From Tipula vernalis (Eukaryota > Arthropoda > Insecta > Diptera > Tipulidae): a stretch of DNA of 64,000 bases. A model generated the notes under the pieces. The model ran no database searches. It was not told where the DNA came from and saw only the letters and a list, made by a program, of their open reading frames with translations. The translations under genes were made by a program, and so were the position numbers. Shown piece after piece: positions 23,346 to 34,099 of the stretch. The stretch's first letter is position 1, and the number at the start of each line of letters is the position of its first letter. The stretch covers positions 181,700,015 to 181,764,014 of the forward strand of contig OY282558.1 in NCBI GenBank assembly GCA_958295665.1, read 5' to 3'.

Positions 23346-25416
23346 GAATCTGAAGTAAGTATTTTTTTTTGGGAGACTCGAAGAAATTTTTGTAATATTC
23401 AATATCTATACCTGCCGAATATAAAATTTGGATGAATGAGTCGAAAGCACATGTTTCTGAAACGCTGACTCTCTTCATATCGCCAGTATTGTAAACAAAC
23501 CCATTTGACAATAATGATATAGATTTTTATATGATTTTTAATCCGAGGATTGTAGTAAGAGAATTCAATTCAGTTTCGAACTGATAAGCTTATGACCTTT
23601 CGAACCATATATATATTACATGAATTAATTAACATTCAACAAAAAAATTAATAAAAAGTAAAAATTAGCTTACACACAGAGCAGTGTGAATATCGCGAAG
23701 AAGAAAAAATTGTAAGAGAATTCATCTGTATTAGTACGATTCGCTAGTACATAAAGCACAGCACGTTCTGTATATATAGAACGTAAATTGTGGTATAATC
23801 AGTCCAGTCGCCGCGGCCTGATGAGAAGATTGATTTTTTCATAATAATAAGCTCATCAGTTCGAAACTGGATTGAATTCTCTTACAATATTCGAAACATA
23901 TTAAAAATCATAAAGAGGCAGTATATGTTTTAAATATTTCAAACGCCTGAATAACATCATCTGTAACGAATGGACTACAATATATAGTATTAAACAAAAA
24001 GATTCGAACATTTTTTCGATATCCATAATTGTATGGCAATTTAGAATAATACAAAAAATATCTATTATTAGATCGTCGGTCTTTAAACCACTACATTTTT
24101 TCGCAATCTGCTTTGATATAATGTTTATAAAATGAGCACAGCAAATGAATACTGCCACTTTATCCCTTTTAGGTAGATCCTTATTTATTGATATATTATA
24201 AGTATATTCTAAATAGGTCGCAACTGTCATCGCCTGCAATAAGGATACTATCGAAGCCCATGACCACAACAAAACACTTCGGCAAATATGTTTTTGAAAT
24301 GTTCATCATTTCAGAATGGACATTCATAAGAAATTGTGTAATAGTTCTAGAATCATATTCACTGGAAATCATTTCGGCTATTGGAATAATTATACTGTTA
24401 ATGTTAATGCTAGATGCATAATACAATATTCTCTTTAGATTATGTTCACAGCATGTTGGGATTCGTAGTACGTTGCCCGTTGCATCCATGTAAACAATCT
24501 AAGGTTTGAACTTAGGTATTAAAGTAAGCTGGGATTCACGTAACATTATCGCCTTCAATGGGTATGAAAAAGAAAATATGTATTTATTATTTTGCGGCTC
24601 GATACGAGTTTTATGATACATGTCAGTGATATCACAATTTGGTATAATATCATTCCTTTTCAAATGTTCAGATCGTATTTTCCTCAACACTTTATTTGAA
24701 GTAATTAGTTGGGTATTTCCTGTGGAAGCTAACTGGATGTCTGCGTTCTGAAGTAATTTCAATTGTAAATTGTGAGGTGTTTTATGAGCAAGCTAATATG
24801 CAAAAACAATTTATCACCTGCGTGATAAAAACATGAAAACATTAACGTCAATGACAAATTTGAATTTTTGGTCATGTGTTTTGTATTTACATTTTCCATA
24901 AACAACTATATTATTTTGGAAAATTGATTTTTGGTGTAAACTTCCGAAGGATACCACAGAGGAATTTTTGGCGTTAATTAATCCTTGAATAATCACCGCA
25001 CGAATGGTATCATTGCTTTCTGGTACTACGTCAATTTTAGATGTTAATTTAAATCTCCATTCAATTTTAATTGTTGTGAATGGTTCTTTTAGTAGGAGCA
25101 CCGTTGGAGCACAAGGTCCACTAGATTCAATTGATTCAAAAGTACCTTGACTTGATACATCTATCTCCTCCATAGTCTCAGCCATTGAAGGTAACATTAA
25201 AACTAATTCTTTTTCGTACATTTTTTCTGGTGGTTTTACATCTGGTGAATTCAATTTGGACATAATATAACTTTTAGATAATGTACGCAGAGTGGCTTTA
25301 AGCCTTGCTTGGTTTTTTCCTATACATTTTGAATTAAAACGCAAACAAAGTTTTTTTTTAAATATCGGCCGAAATTTTTTAATCGTCCAATTTAACACCC
25401 ATTTTGTCCAAAACAC
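23305..25416 (-). pseudogene. MULE-like transposase relic
   Basis: The minus-strand pieces are consecutive: 25416-24814 (N-terminal region with SSVVSFGSLHQKS), 24762-24499 (LRKIRSEHLKR), 24489-24196 (MDATGNVLRIP, an Asp in the expected first-catalytic context, and ILYYA, PIAEMISSEYD), 24272-23901 (WASIVSLLQAM and FICCAHFINIISK) and 23511-23305 (CAFDSFIQIL). They resemble a large insect/fish family of uncharacterised proteins with a MULE-type DDE core. I know that family only from general memory. Frame changes divide the pieces, and a MITE (23525-23910) separates the last one. Confidence 0.6.
23525..23910. mobile_element. MITE, second member of the 10929 family
   Basis: The ends carry ATGATTTTTAAT and inverted GATTGTA-AAGAGAATTCAAT blocks. 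The right half is nearly identical to 11090-11290 (for example CCAGTCGCCGCGGCCTGATG). Unlike the first copy, this one keeps a full left arm (AGTTTCGAACTGATAAGC). It has no coding capacity. It is inserted between the fourth and fifth pieces of the MULE-like transposase relic, so it came later than that element. Confidence 0.8.
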
Positions 25417-25840
25417 ATTTTACACTTTCCTTGTCAATGGTTTTTTTTGTTCTGTAGCTGCACTTAACAGTTTTTTTTGAAAAATTTTCCATATTGCGAT
25501 AATTCAAGAGAATGTCCGAGAGAATAAGCGGAGGTCGATAGGTTTTCACAATACTAAAGCAAAGTAAATAAAATTTAAGAGAATGCCCGAGAGAGAAAGC
25601 ACAGGTCGATATTTTTGAAAAAAAAACAATTTTATTACCAAACACACAATTTAAAATTACAAAAATATAAGACGCGATACGCACAGTATGAAGTCTTTAT
25701 TTGTATTAAAACAAACGAGAAATAAAATTTCCTTATATACCCTAGCACAAAAATAAAATAAATTGACAAAAAAGAGAAAAAAAAAAAATCAATAATGCGC
25801 AACACAAAAAACTTAAAATCAAGTCATTTGCCCCACCATT
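25417..25840. other. no gene; short direct repeat
   Basis: Contains two direct copies of an AAGAGAATGNCCGAGAGA motif at about 25507 and 25578, each followed by a GGTCGATA motif. These may be subterminal repeats of the MULE-like element. Otherwise AT-rich. Confidence 0.4.
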
Positions 25841-26345
25841 GCGAAATGGCATATAGTCCATGTGGTTTTCAAGGCATGAGGCTATTGTTTGCAGTTAGTG
25901 GATTCTTATAAAAATCTCTGTGATATTCTTGTTATTGGCCGAACCATAAATTACTCAAACGAGTAAAAAAATTGGCATGACTTAACAAGAAAATTCCAAA
26001 TGTGGAAATTTCCACACCGTTGCGGAATGGTATATAGTACATGTGGTTCACAAGGCATGAGGCAATTGTTACCAGTTAGTGGCCTCTTAGAACAATCCCT
26101 GCGGTATTCTTGTTATTGGCCGAACCATGGAGTACTCAAACTAGTGAAAAATTGGCATGACATAAAAAGAAAATTCCAAATGTGGCAATTTCCACACCGT
26201 TGCGAAATGGCGTATAGTCCATGTGGTTCACAAGGCATGAGGCAATTGTTTCCAGTTAGTGGCTTCTTAGAACAATCCCTGCGGTATTCTTGTTATTGGC
26301 TGAAAATAAATTACTCAAACAAGTATGAAAATTTAAAATGTGGCA
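25820..26345. repeat. satellite-like tandem repeat, about 180-bp unit
   Basis: Three tandem units begin at about 25841, 26022 and 26202 (spacing 181 and 180 bp), each with GCGAAATGGCATATAGTCC-like and GGTTCACAAGGCATGAGG-like blocks. The third is truncated at about 26340. Units two and three are more alike than unit one. A frame at 26000-26374 is only a by-product of the repeat. The array ends 35 bp before the target duplication of the second hAT element. Confidence 0.85.
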
Positions 26346-26890
26346 TTTGCCACATGTTTATTGTGGCCATTTAATGCGTATTTAATGCAGCGTTGGCAGT
26401 TTACAAGTAAACAGCGGTTGTTTACATTTTTATCGTAAACAATCGATTTTTGATAAACAACTGGAAACAATTGTTAACAACTGGAATTATCGTAAACAAT
26501 TAAACATAAAATAGGATTGTCTCACGATAAAAAAGAGAAAATTAAACGTTTCATTGTTTGTGTACATCTTTGCTTCTTTGATTATAAAATTAAAACAGAA
26601 GGTGAAAATCACAATTAAAAAAAATGCGTTTGTGGCTATCTCTTTTCTCAAATAATGATTGAAAAAGGACAATGGAGTTGTTAACGGATTCTAAAAATTA
26701 ATTAATTTTTTTAACATAAGAATATGTATGACGTAATGGTTGTGCTCGTAATCCTCATCGAATTAATGTGATAAAGTGTTTTCTTTATTTGTGATTGCGT
26801 CGTGATTGTAATAAGTGCTTTACAACAATAAGCGTTACAAATAAAGAGCTTGTTGAAATTGGTTAGCTATTAAAAATTGTTATCAAATAA

Positions 26891-28696
26891 TGACAGGAAG
26901 ACCACGGGGAGAAATTTATAGTACATTAGGGTACCAATTGCTGTAATATATTACTAACAAATATTGCCGTTCCGAGATGGAAATCACACAGGTATGTTAT
27001 TGTTAATTTGAAATTACAGTTAATTTCTTACTCAGAAATAAATGTTCCCCGTCAAAACAGCCAGCGAAGTGGCGAACGAAAAGACCGTAATTGAAATTAA
27101 TGAATTTTCAGAATCGAACAATACCGCTTGCTTCACCAGTACAAATAGACCAGTTGGATAATAACGTCCTGGATACATCATCAAACCAAAATCAACTTGA
27201 CATTGGCACTACAAATAAACTATGTATTCATTGTGTTACTGCTTTGTTTATCCGGTTTTTTCGTTTTTGTTAATTTCTAGATAGGCGATTTTTTATTACG
27301 AAGTATACCAAAATTGGTGACACCGACACCAATCGATCCTAAATCGATTGGTAAATTCGCCTGCGCCAGCAATTACTTCAACACTAGAAGACTGCACACA
27401 TATATTCTCGTTTGGCACTCATGATGAAGAAAGTCAAGATGAACAAACAAATTTCAACAATGTGCTGGGTGCATTTTTTTTTTTTTTTGGTTGTTACATT
27501 CCTTTTGTGGTCGTAGAATCGGATCACTTTAAAAATGTGTCCTCCTTATAAGACCAGCATACTCTGACAAACTAATATCGAGAAAAGTACTTTCTACAAA
27601 AATTTTAGATCGTATTTATCAAAATTGTATTAAGAGAATATCAAAGAACATAGGACCGAAATCTGTGTTGTTAATCGATGGGTGGAAAAATGTGTCGAAC
27701 AACACCAAAACCGTAGTTAGTGTTCTACATACGGCAAATGGAGAGCGAGCGTTTTTAAATGCTTGCGACATGACCGAAACGCCCGAGACAAGTGAGGCCT
27801 TGGCCAATATAGTAGCCAAGTCAGAGGAAATTTCTACAGAACGTAGCCGTTATTTCTGACAATGCTTCTACGATGGTGAATATCGGTCGAAGAACTACAC
27901 TATGGCATTCAACTTGTAATAGCCATACAGGTAATCTTCTGTTATTATCCGCGAATCAAATTACTAAAACGTTTAAGCATCCAGATGTGGAACTATTTAT
28001 TCAGCAAAAAGGGGCTAGAAAATTACGAACAACGTGTTCCTAAGGTCAAAAATGTAAAGCAAGATGTTAAACTGTTATTTTTCGATAACGAACTAAGGCA
28101 AAACACACAAAAAGCCATAGAAGTTTTCAACACAGTATATCAACTTATTGATAAATGTCAAAATCGAAAATGTTCCTTGGCTGAAGCAGTCCATCCATGG
28201 ATCCTATTACAACGCAATACAAAGTATGCAAACTTTCGTGAAGAATTATCAAAACGGAAAAAATAGCACTTAACACATACGCACTTTCTGGCTATTTCCT
28301 TCATACTGCGTTTGAGGATAACCTTTTAGAGGATGACGAGAGAACTGTAGTAGTTGAATTTATTATTGGCAGTTCATCTGTAGAAGGAATTTCAGACCTG
28401 GATCAGTTTAAAACCAAAAACAGATTTTTTAACATGCTTTTCCAAAAAAAAAATTCAGGATGCGATGGTTTTCTGGAACATGGCAGAATACAAATATCCT
28501 AATTTGTCAAAATTACCAAAAAAAAAAGTTGTTACAAATCCCCGCATCATCTAGTGAGATTGAACGAATATTTTTGTCACGGTCATTTACCCATTCTCCA
28601 AATAGAAATCGGCTAGGATTTGAAAAATCAAAGATGCTTCTCGAAATTTATAACAGCCTTAAAATTTCTGACTCACCCAACTCAGATGAATTTTAA
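26891..28696 (+). pseudogene. hAT transposase relic
   Basis: It starts with MTGRPRGEIYS at 26891. A broken middle follows, with CYIPFVVVESDHFKN near 27490 and VLLIDGWKNVSNNTK near 27665 (the catalytic-domain D-G-W context), then CSLAEAVHPW near 28175. The C-terminal dimerisation domain is clear near 28535: LLQIPASSSEIERIF and NRLGFEKSKMLLEIYNSLK. At least six frames are used, and a T-run near 27475 may mark a slippage error. It belongs to a different hAT lineage from the one at 1342-2956. It is inactive. Confidence 0.85.
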
Positions 28697-28789
28697 CTTA
28701 ATTTAATTAAGTAACAGCCATTATGTAATTTAATTTGTTTTGGATAATTATATTTTGTAATTTTGAAATAAATGAAATGACAAAATTTT

Positions 28790-29260
28790 TGTTTCCGTTG
28801 GCGCTTTATCACAAGAGAGATTTGACCACCTCTACAATGCTCCTCCAAATAGTTCTAACCATACTGCAAGAAATCGCCAGACACCGAGTGTCTCAAGATT
28901 AATTTCCACGTCACCCATCCATCGGGTAGGTGGTCTCCCACGAGGTCCTGCTTTCGTTGGTACCGACTACAAGGGTCGTTTGGTGATCCGATTTTGCGAT
29001 CGAAGGTAGGGTCCAGCCACCTTAGCCTATTATATTCCATGAGTTAACTTTATCGAGATCATTCCTGATCTCGCGAATCAGTCACATTCTGTACGGGGCC
29101 CCCTGTTTGATCGAGCTGAGAATTACTCAAAAGTGATAACTGGTCTTATCAGCGCTTTGTAGATGTTCAATTATTGAACTTTACGCGATATAAGAGGAGA
29201 CTTGAAGGTTTTAATTTTAGCAATAAATGTTCGGTAAGTTGTAGCGATACTCGAGAAAAT
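28790..29260 (-). pseudogene. non-LTR retrotransposon 3' fragment
   Basis: In broken minus-strand frames one reads NIYKALIRPVITF near 29160, RLRWLDPT near 29020, then AGPRGRPPTRWMGDV near 28930. This is the post-RT sequence (IYKTLIRPV, then RLRWLGH, then GRPP.RW.D) of RTE/CR1-type arthropod elements. No RT core is present, so it is a 5'-truncated dead fragment lying after the hAT transposase. Confidence 0.65.
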
Positions 29261-29539
29261 GTCTACAGAAATAAATGTTTGCTTAGTGATCAGTGATCCT
29301 ACATGTTTAAACTCTTTCAGCTTCTCATTCTGGGTGTTTCCTTTCTCGATGTTACCATATATTCTGTACGTGGCTCTTTCTTTAATGGGACCGAGAATTA
29401 TTCAAATAATATATCAATCCCATCGTACTTATTTAAAATTTCGTTATCAATTAAGGACGAAGTGGCATGCTAATTTACCAAATTCTGGAACTTTATCTAA
29501 AAATAATTAAATAGTCACATTTTTATCGTACATTTCGAA

Positions 29540-30400
29540 TCATAAAAATCGGTTAAAAATAGCCAAGTTCCATGTAATATGCAACTAGTCCAGCACCTCA
29601 AACAAAAATATTTTAAAAACCTTATTTTCACCGTTCATGTCGAAATAGCTAAGTTTCGAATTGGCCATGTTCTAACGTCATAATCGGTTAAGAATAAATA
29701 GTCAAGTTCCATTCTAACTGGCCATGTTACAGAACTACATCAACAAATTAACCACATATCGAATTTAATTGGCCATACGTGCCATAATAGTACCATATTC
29801 CAGAACTTCATTTAAAAAATCATTCCAGAATTTCATTTTCGTCGTATTTTCGAATTTGATCAAAATCGGTTAAAAAATAGCCAAGTCAAATCCTAACTGC
29901 CCATATTCCAGAACTTCGTCAAAAAATCATTAAAGATTCCCATGTACATAGCAAATATCGAATTTCGTCATAATCTGTTGAGTAATAACAAAAATCCATC
30001 CTAACCAGCCAAATTCCAGAATTTCATCAAAAAATTATTTAAGAATCCCATTTCCATCGCACATATCGAATTTTATCAAAATCGGTTAAGAAGTAGCCAA
30101 GTTCCATCCTAATTGGCCTTATTCTAGAACTTCAACAAAAAATAATTTTAGAATCCCATTTATATCGTAAATATCGAATTTGGTCATAATCAGTTGAATA
30201 ATAACAAAGTTCCATCCTAATTTGCCAAATTCCAGAACATCATCAAAAAATCATTTAAGAATCCAATTTTCATCCTACATATCGAATTTTATCAAAATCG
30301 GTTAAGATGTAGCCAAAATCCATCCTAATTGGCCATATTCCAGAACTTTGTCAAAAATCAATTTAAAATACCATTTCCTTCGGACATATTCATAGTAATC
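29540..30400. repeat. tandem repeat, 107-bp unit with dimer order
   Basis: Units of about 107 bp carry AAATCGGTTAAG, AGCCAAGTTCCATCCTAAT and CATATTCCAGAACTTCATC. Between 29860 and 30310 two variants alternate: one with AAATCGGTTAAGAAGTAGCC and one with TAATCAGTTGAATAATAAC, giving a dimer of about 214 bp. Earlier units are more diverged. The same family occurs inverted at 36000-36830. Confidence 0.8.
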
Positions 30401-31095
30401 GGTAAATTGCTTAAGGATTTAGGTATAAATTGTACGAAACCCCGACTTACCATTCTTAACGTGTGTTGATAATTGAGCTTAGAATCAATTTTTTCTAAAC
30501 AGGTTTTGCATAAACTGTTTTATAAGAATTAAGTAGGTAGTGTGCCCCACAATACTAAAAAAAAAGAACTCGAAACTTTACATAATTATTGTACTACAAC
30601 ATTACATAACTACAATATCGTCATCCCAGTATTTAAGTGATACATACGCGTTTTAGTAATCTTGAAGTTAGATCTACGACTGTACGTAAAACTGTAGACT
30701 GAGTCACCAAATTAGATTCCAGAAACATTATTACAACAGATTGTTTTTAAATGACACGAATGGATATTAATAAAGATAGTGTTAGGACCGTCACAATACA
30801 AAATGGCAGACCTAACACCAAAATGATTAAAATGCGTTTGTAACACTTAAATACCGAGGTGACGATATGTTTCACCAAGAGAAAACGAAACCAAAAATTT
30901 TAATATTGATGTTCCAAAAAATTACAGTGAATTCATTCATTCAATATATACGTATGTACATCGAACAGAAGAAAAGCAACAGAAATTAAATAACGTTCAC
31001 GATTTTGAGAACGAAAATATATTTTTTATTCTGTCGTTCCCTCTGGAAAAAATATTTTTATTTTTTTTTGTATCTATTGTTTTAAATAAAGAGAT
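30401..31095. other. no gene recognised
   Basis: AT-rich DNA without a legible frame, between the 107-bp satellite and the foldback element. Confidence 0.4.
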
Positions 31096-31229
31096 AGAAG
31101 AACAGGGTTGGATATGAAATTCTGTTTTATATAATTCCGTTTTACAAAATTCGGTTTTACAAAATTCGGTTTTACAAAATTCTGTTTTACAAAATTCTGG
31201 TTTACATAATTCTGCAATTAATTTTTTTA

Positions 31230-31430
31230 CGTCTGTGTGTAACTGTACGAGTGTATATGGTTATGCATGTGATTGTGTGTATATGTGTGAGTGTGTGCAT
31301 GTATTAATAGGTGTGTGTCTATGTGTGCCTGCAAGTTTGTTTGTGTGTAAGAGAGTGTATGACGGTTTATTTGGGTGTGTGTGTCTTTTTACCTGTAGGT
31401 GGGTGAAAATCTTCGAAATACACTGTCTGT
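31230..31430 (+). repeat. GT-rich low-complexity stretch
   Basis: Repeated TGTGTG runs, broken by AT and A/C changes, produce a cysteine/valine-rich chance frame (31235-31438). It is an old degenerate microsatellite. Confidence 0.75.
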
Positions 31431-31479
31431 CCGTGTAATTAGTAGTGCCGGATTTTTACTGGTTTGATATTTTATTGGT

Positions 31480-32315
31480 AGGTGGGGTTTGATTGAACCT
31501 TCTTTATTATGTTTATGTTATGAACCACTATTGGTTTTCCTCGCGCGCTCAAGGCACTGTAACTTAACCAAAAGTTCTGCTGCGAAGCTACAAATAGCAG
31601 ACCAGCAATCATTTTAACCCACCATACGTAAGTTGATGTTCTCCGGAGTCGGGCCAAAGAAAAATACGTCTTCTGTTTCTCTCCCTTACAGCTCGGCCAC
31701 TCGAACATATCGTCGTATCCGAACCAATACAGGTGTGTACGGAAATATCCATGACCGATCAGCAGGTGGGTCAGATTTCAGATAGAAGTCAACTTCACCT
31801 TGTTGGCGGTTTAACCAAGTACATATCTATCAATGGTATGAGGTGAAATGTCCATCATCCCTTATCTCGTTCGTTCTAACGTTGTTGCCATTCAGATTAA
31901 GATTCGCCCTAGCCGTTGTTTGGGACCTGTTAAGGTGTAGCTTATTTCGCTTCCTTTCCAATAGATCAATTTGTCACATTCCCGCTACTATATATGCAGC
32001 ATCATCTGGTACCGAGCGAAATATATGGATCAATCTTAGCGCACACCGTCAGCATGCTGCATTCACATTTCTCTTAAACCTGATCTTAGAATTATCCACA
32101 TGGATGGCAATGGTTTCCCGCCTTTTCCTGCTCGAGATTAATACCACCTCCGTATAATGTTCGGCTAACATCAGGCCTATCTTAGATAACCACTGTTGGA
32201 TGACCTCGTTACAAATATTTTCTTCTTCGGCCTTAAATTTGGCAACCAACTTAGCCGCAACACCCCCAGCTTTTGCTTCCTCACTTAAGCGAAACCTAAG
32301 CCCACCATTATACAA
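31480..32315 (-). pseudogene. R1-clade LINE 3' fragment
   Basis: The minus-strand reading begins near 32315 with the RT thumb-proximal region VIQQWLSKIGLMLAEHYTEVVLIS (near 32200), where the usual lysine before TE is H-Y. It continues through LRLIHIFRSVPDDAAYIVAG near 32000 and QQGEVDFYL near 31800 to the C-terminal FEWPSCKGEK, a degraded zinc-knuckle start, near 31700. The order (RT end, connection, GEVDF, cysteine knuckle) is that of R1-like elements. Stops and frame changes are many. It lies between the two arms of the foldback element. Confidence 0.7.
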
Positions 32316-32805
32316 AATATTCTATAACAATGGACTCAGCACCGAACAATAAATATTTTATCTGAGTAGATAATTGATGAATAATTTAGTGACCACTAAT
32401 ATGTTTAAAAATACAGAATTTTGTAAAACAGAATTTTATAAAACAGAATTTTGCAAAACGGAATTTTTCGTAGCATAATTTTTTGAGAAACAAAAATTTT
32501 GAGAAAACAGAATTTTGTAAAAACAGAATTACAAACCCATCCCAGAAGAACAAAATGATTTTATTTTTTTCACTCTGGTCACAAAAATAAATACTTACGA
32601 TATGTAACAAAAAACTAACAAGTGGTTGTATTTTTTAATACAGTTATTTTTTCGCAATATTCCCTGGTTTTCTAAGTTATTTTCTTATATAATATTCTTA
32701 TTTTATGATGTTTACAATGTTCACACGTTTACATAAAATTGTTTACTCAGTAAACAATAAAGGAAACAACAGTTTGTAAATAATCGGCACAACGCTGATT
32801 TAATG

Positions 32806-33374
32806 TTGTGCCATAGTATCATTTAATTTTGTACCTCAAAAACATTTCATTATATAGTGATATATTACTCAACAAATATTTTATTTGATATATGTATTTC
32901 ACTCAGAGTTCTTATAAGAATTATTTTAACAGTGTACACACTAACACATGCTTATTTTTGTTATTTGTTATAAACTTCACTCATGTATAAAATCGATCAA
33001 CCTACAAAAATCTCAAGCAAAAAATTTTCTTGGTCATTATACAAAATGCCCATTGTACAAACTTTGTAGACAATATTGTAACGTAACACATGTTTTTGCT
33101 TTTATTATAAATTATTGATCAAATTAACAAATCACGACACGAAACATGAAAATTAAAATATCATTGAGTTTTTACCGTCTTAAATAATACAGAAGCAGAC
33201 AATTTAGATTAAAACTTTAATGTTCTCTTGTCATGTTTGCTTTATGTAGTTGATCGCCCTCTTGGGAAATACAACCTAACGATACAAAAATAATTATTTT
33301 AGAATGAATATTATATTAAATTACTATTTGAAAGATACATAAATATTATTAAAATAATTTTTTTCAATTTGCAG
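32806..33374. other. no gene; intron of the host gene
   Basis: AT-rich DNA leading to the splice acceptor at 33374. No structure is seen except a pyrimidine tract just upstream of the exon. Confidence 0.45.
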
Positions 33375-33465
33375 CTCCATTCGGAATATCGTAGTACCTA
33401 TCGATGGCATGAATATACTGGAGGGCCAGAAGTAATACGAAAGCCGCCTGTACCCAATCAATTTG
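33375..33465 (+). CDS. host gene exon A (MDM1-like), internal
   Basis: An acceptor (TTTTTTTCAATTTGCAG ending at 33374) and a donor (GTAATA from 33466) bound a 91-bp exon. In frame from its first base it encodes 30 residues with SEYRSTYRWHEYTGGPEV and IRKPPVPNQF, and it ends one base into a codon. Exon B at 57601 supplies exactly two bases to complete that codon. The S-E-Y-x-x-x-Y/F-x-W motif resembles the repeated motif of the MDM1 family, microtubule-binding proteins of centrioles. That family call comes from memory of motif shape; the exon call is stronger. The upstream exon with the start codon was not found in the window. Confidence 0.75.
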
Positions 33466-33689
33466 GTAATACAAAATGTATATAAATATATTTTATTTAA
33501 ATATTTTTAATTATTAATAGTTAAACACTTTTATAATTGTTGATTTAAAATTGGCAATTAAAGATTAGAAATCAATTTTTTAAAATTTAAATCAAAATTC
33601 GAATCAAAATTTTATTGATATTGAAATTTATCTTAGAATATAAACCAAAAAAAAAAAAATCTGATTGCGATTTACTATTTGGCAATATA

Positions 33690-34099
33690 CGGTGGTGGCT
33701 CTTTTGAGGCAACAAAAATTGGTAACTATGCCTAATGGAAATTTGAACCATACTCACTGTAAAGTTAGCTTGAAAATATGTTCAGGCAATAAAAATGTTT
33801 TATTTACAGTGCCACCTATATTTAATAAGCACTAACGCTATTGCTGAGCATTTTACAAATTATTTAACAAATTTTGTGCCAAATGAATTTTTCATATTTA
33901 TTTTAAAAAAAAATTTTTTGGCTAGCTTCACAGAGATTGATGAAGAAAATGGTACACGGTTCTTATTTCCGATTTTCTAAAAACCGTTCAATTTAAAACA
34001 AAATATTTTGTAAAAAAGTTGAATAAAAGTTCAGTTTTCAAAGAAGAACTTTATTTCAAAATTATCAAAATTAAATTTTAGCAAAAAGGGCCACCACTG
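33690..34099. repeat. possible MITE with GGTGGTGGC ends
   Basis: Sequence at the left (CGGTGGTGGCTCTTTTG) and at the right, on the minus strand (CAGTGGTGGCCCTTTTTG), form an inverted repeat of about 17 bp, 410 bp apart. No convincing target duplication and no coding frame. It lies in the intron just after exon A. Confidence 0.5.

Larger units (their letters stand above)
31105..32543. mobile_element. foldback element with 15-bp subterminal repeats
   Basis: The left end begins GGGTTGG and the right end, on the minus strand, GGGATGG. Inside each end is an array of about 15-bp units: TTCGGTTTTACAAAA repeated at 31125-31215, and the complement, GTAAAACAGAATTTT, at 32405-32530. A 9-bp direct repeat AGAAGAACA lies at 31096-31104 and 32544-32552, the duplication length typical of MULEs. 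The interior holds a GT-rich stretch (31230-31430) and an R1-type LINE fragment on the minus strand. It is nested in the second hAT. Confidence 0.75.
26388..32797 (+). mobile_element. second hAT DNA transposon with nested insertions
   Basis: The left end starts CAGCGTTGGCAGTTTAC and the right end, on the minus strand, CAGCGTTGTGCC. Both are followed by TGTTTAC-type subterminal motifs. An exact 8-bp duplication, ATTTAATG, flanks the element (26380-26387 and 32798-32805). The decayed transposase is at 26891-28696 on the + strand. The rest is foreign: a LINE 3' fragment (28790-29260), a satellite (29540-30400) and a foldback element (31105-32543). Confidence 0.9.

Noticed and set aside
26000..26374. 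124-codon protein gene
   Set aside because: The frame runs through the 180-bp tandem repeat and repeats itself with that period.
31235..31438. Cysteine-rich small protein
   Set aside because: Encoded by a degenerate GT-rich stretch inside the foldback element.
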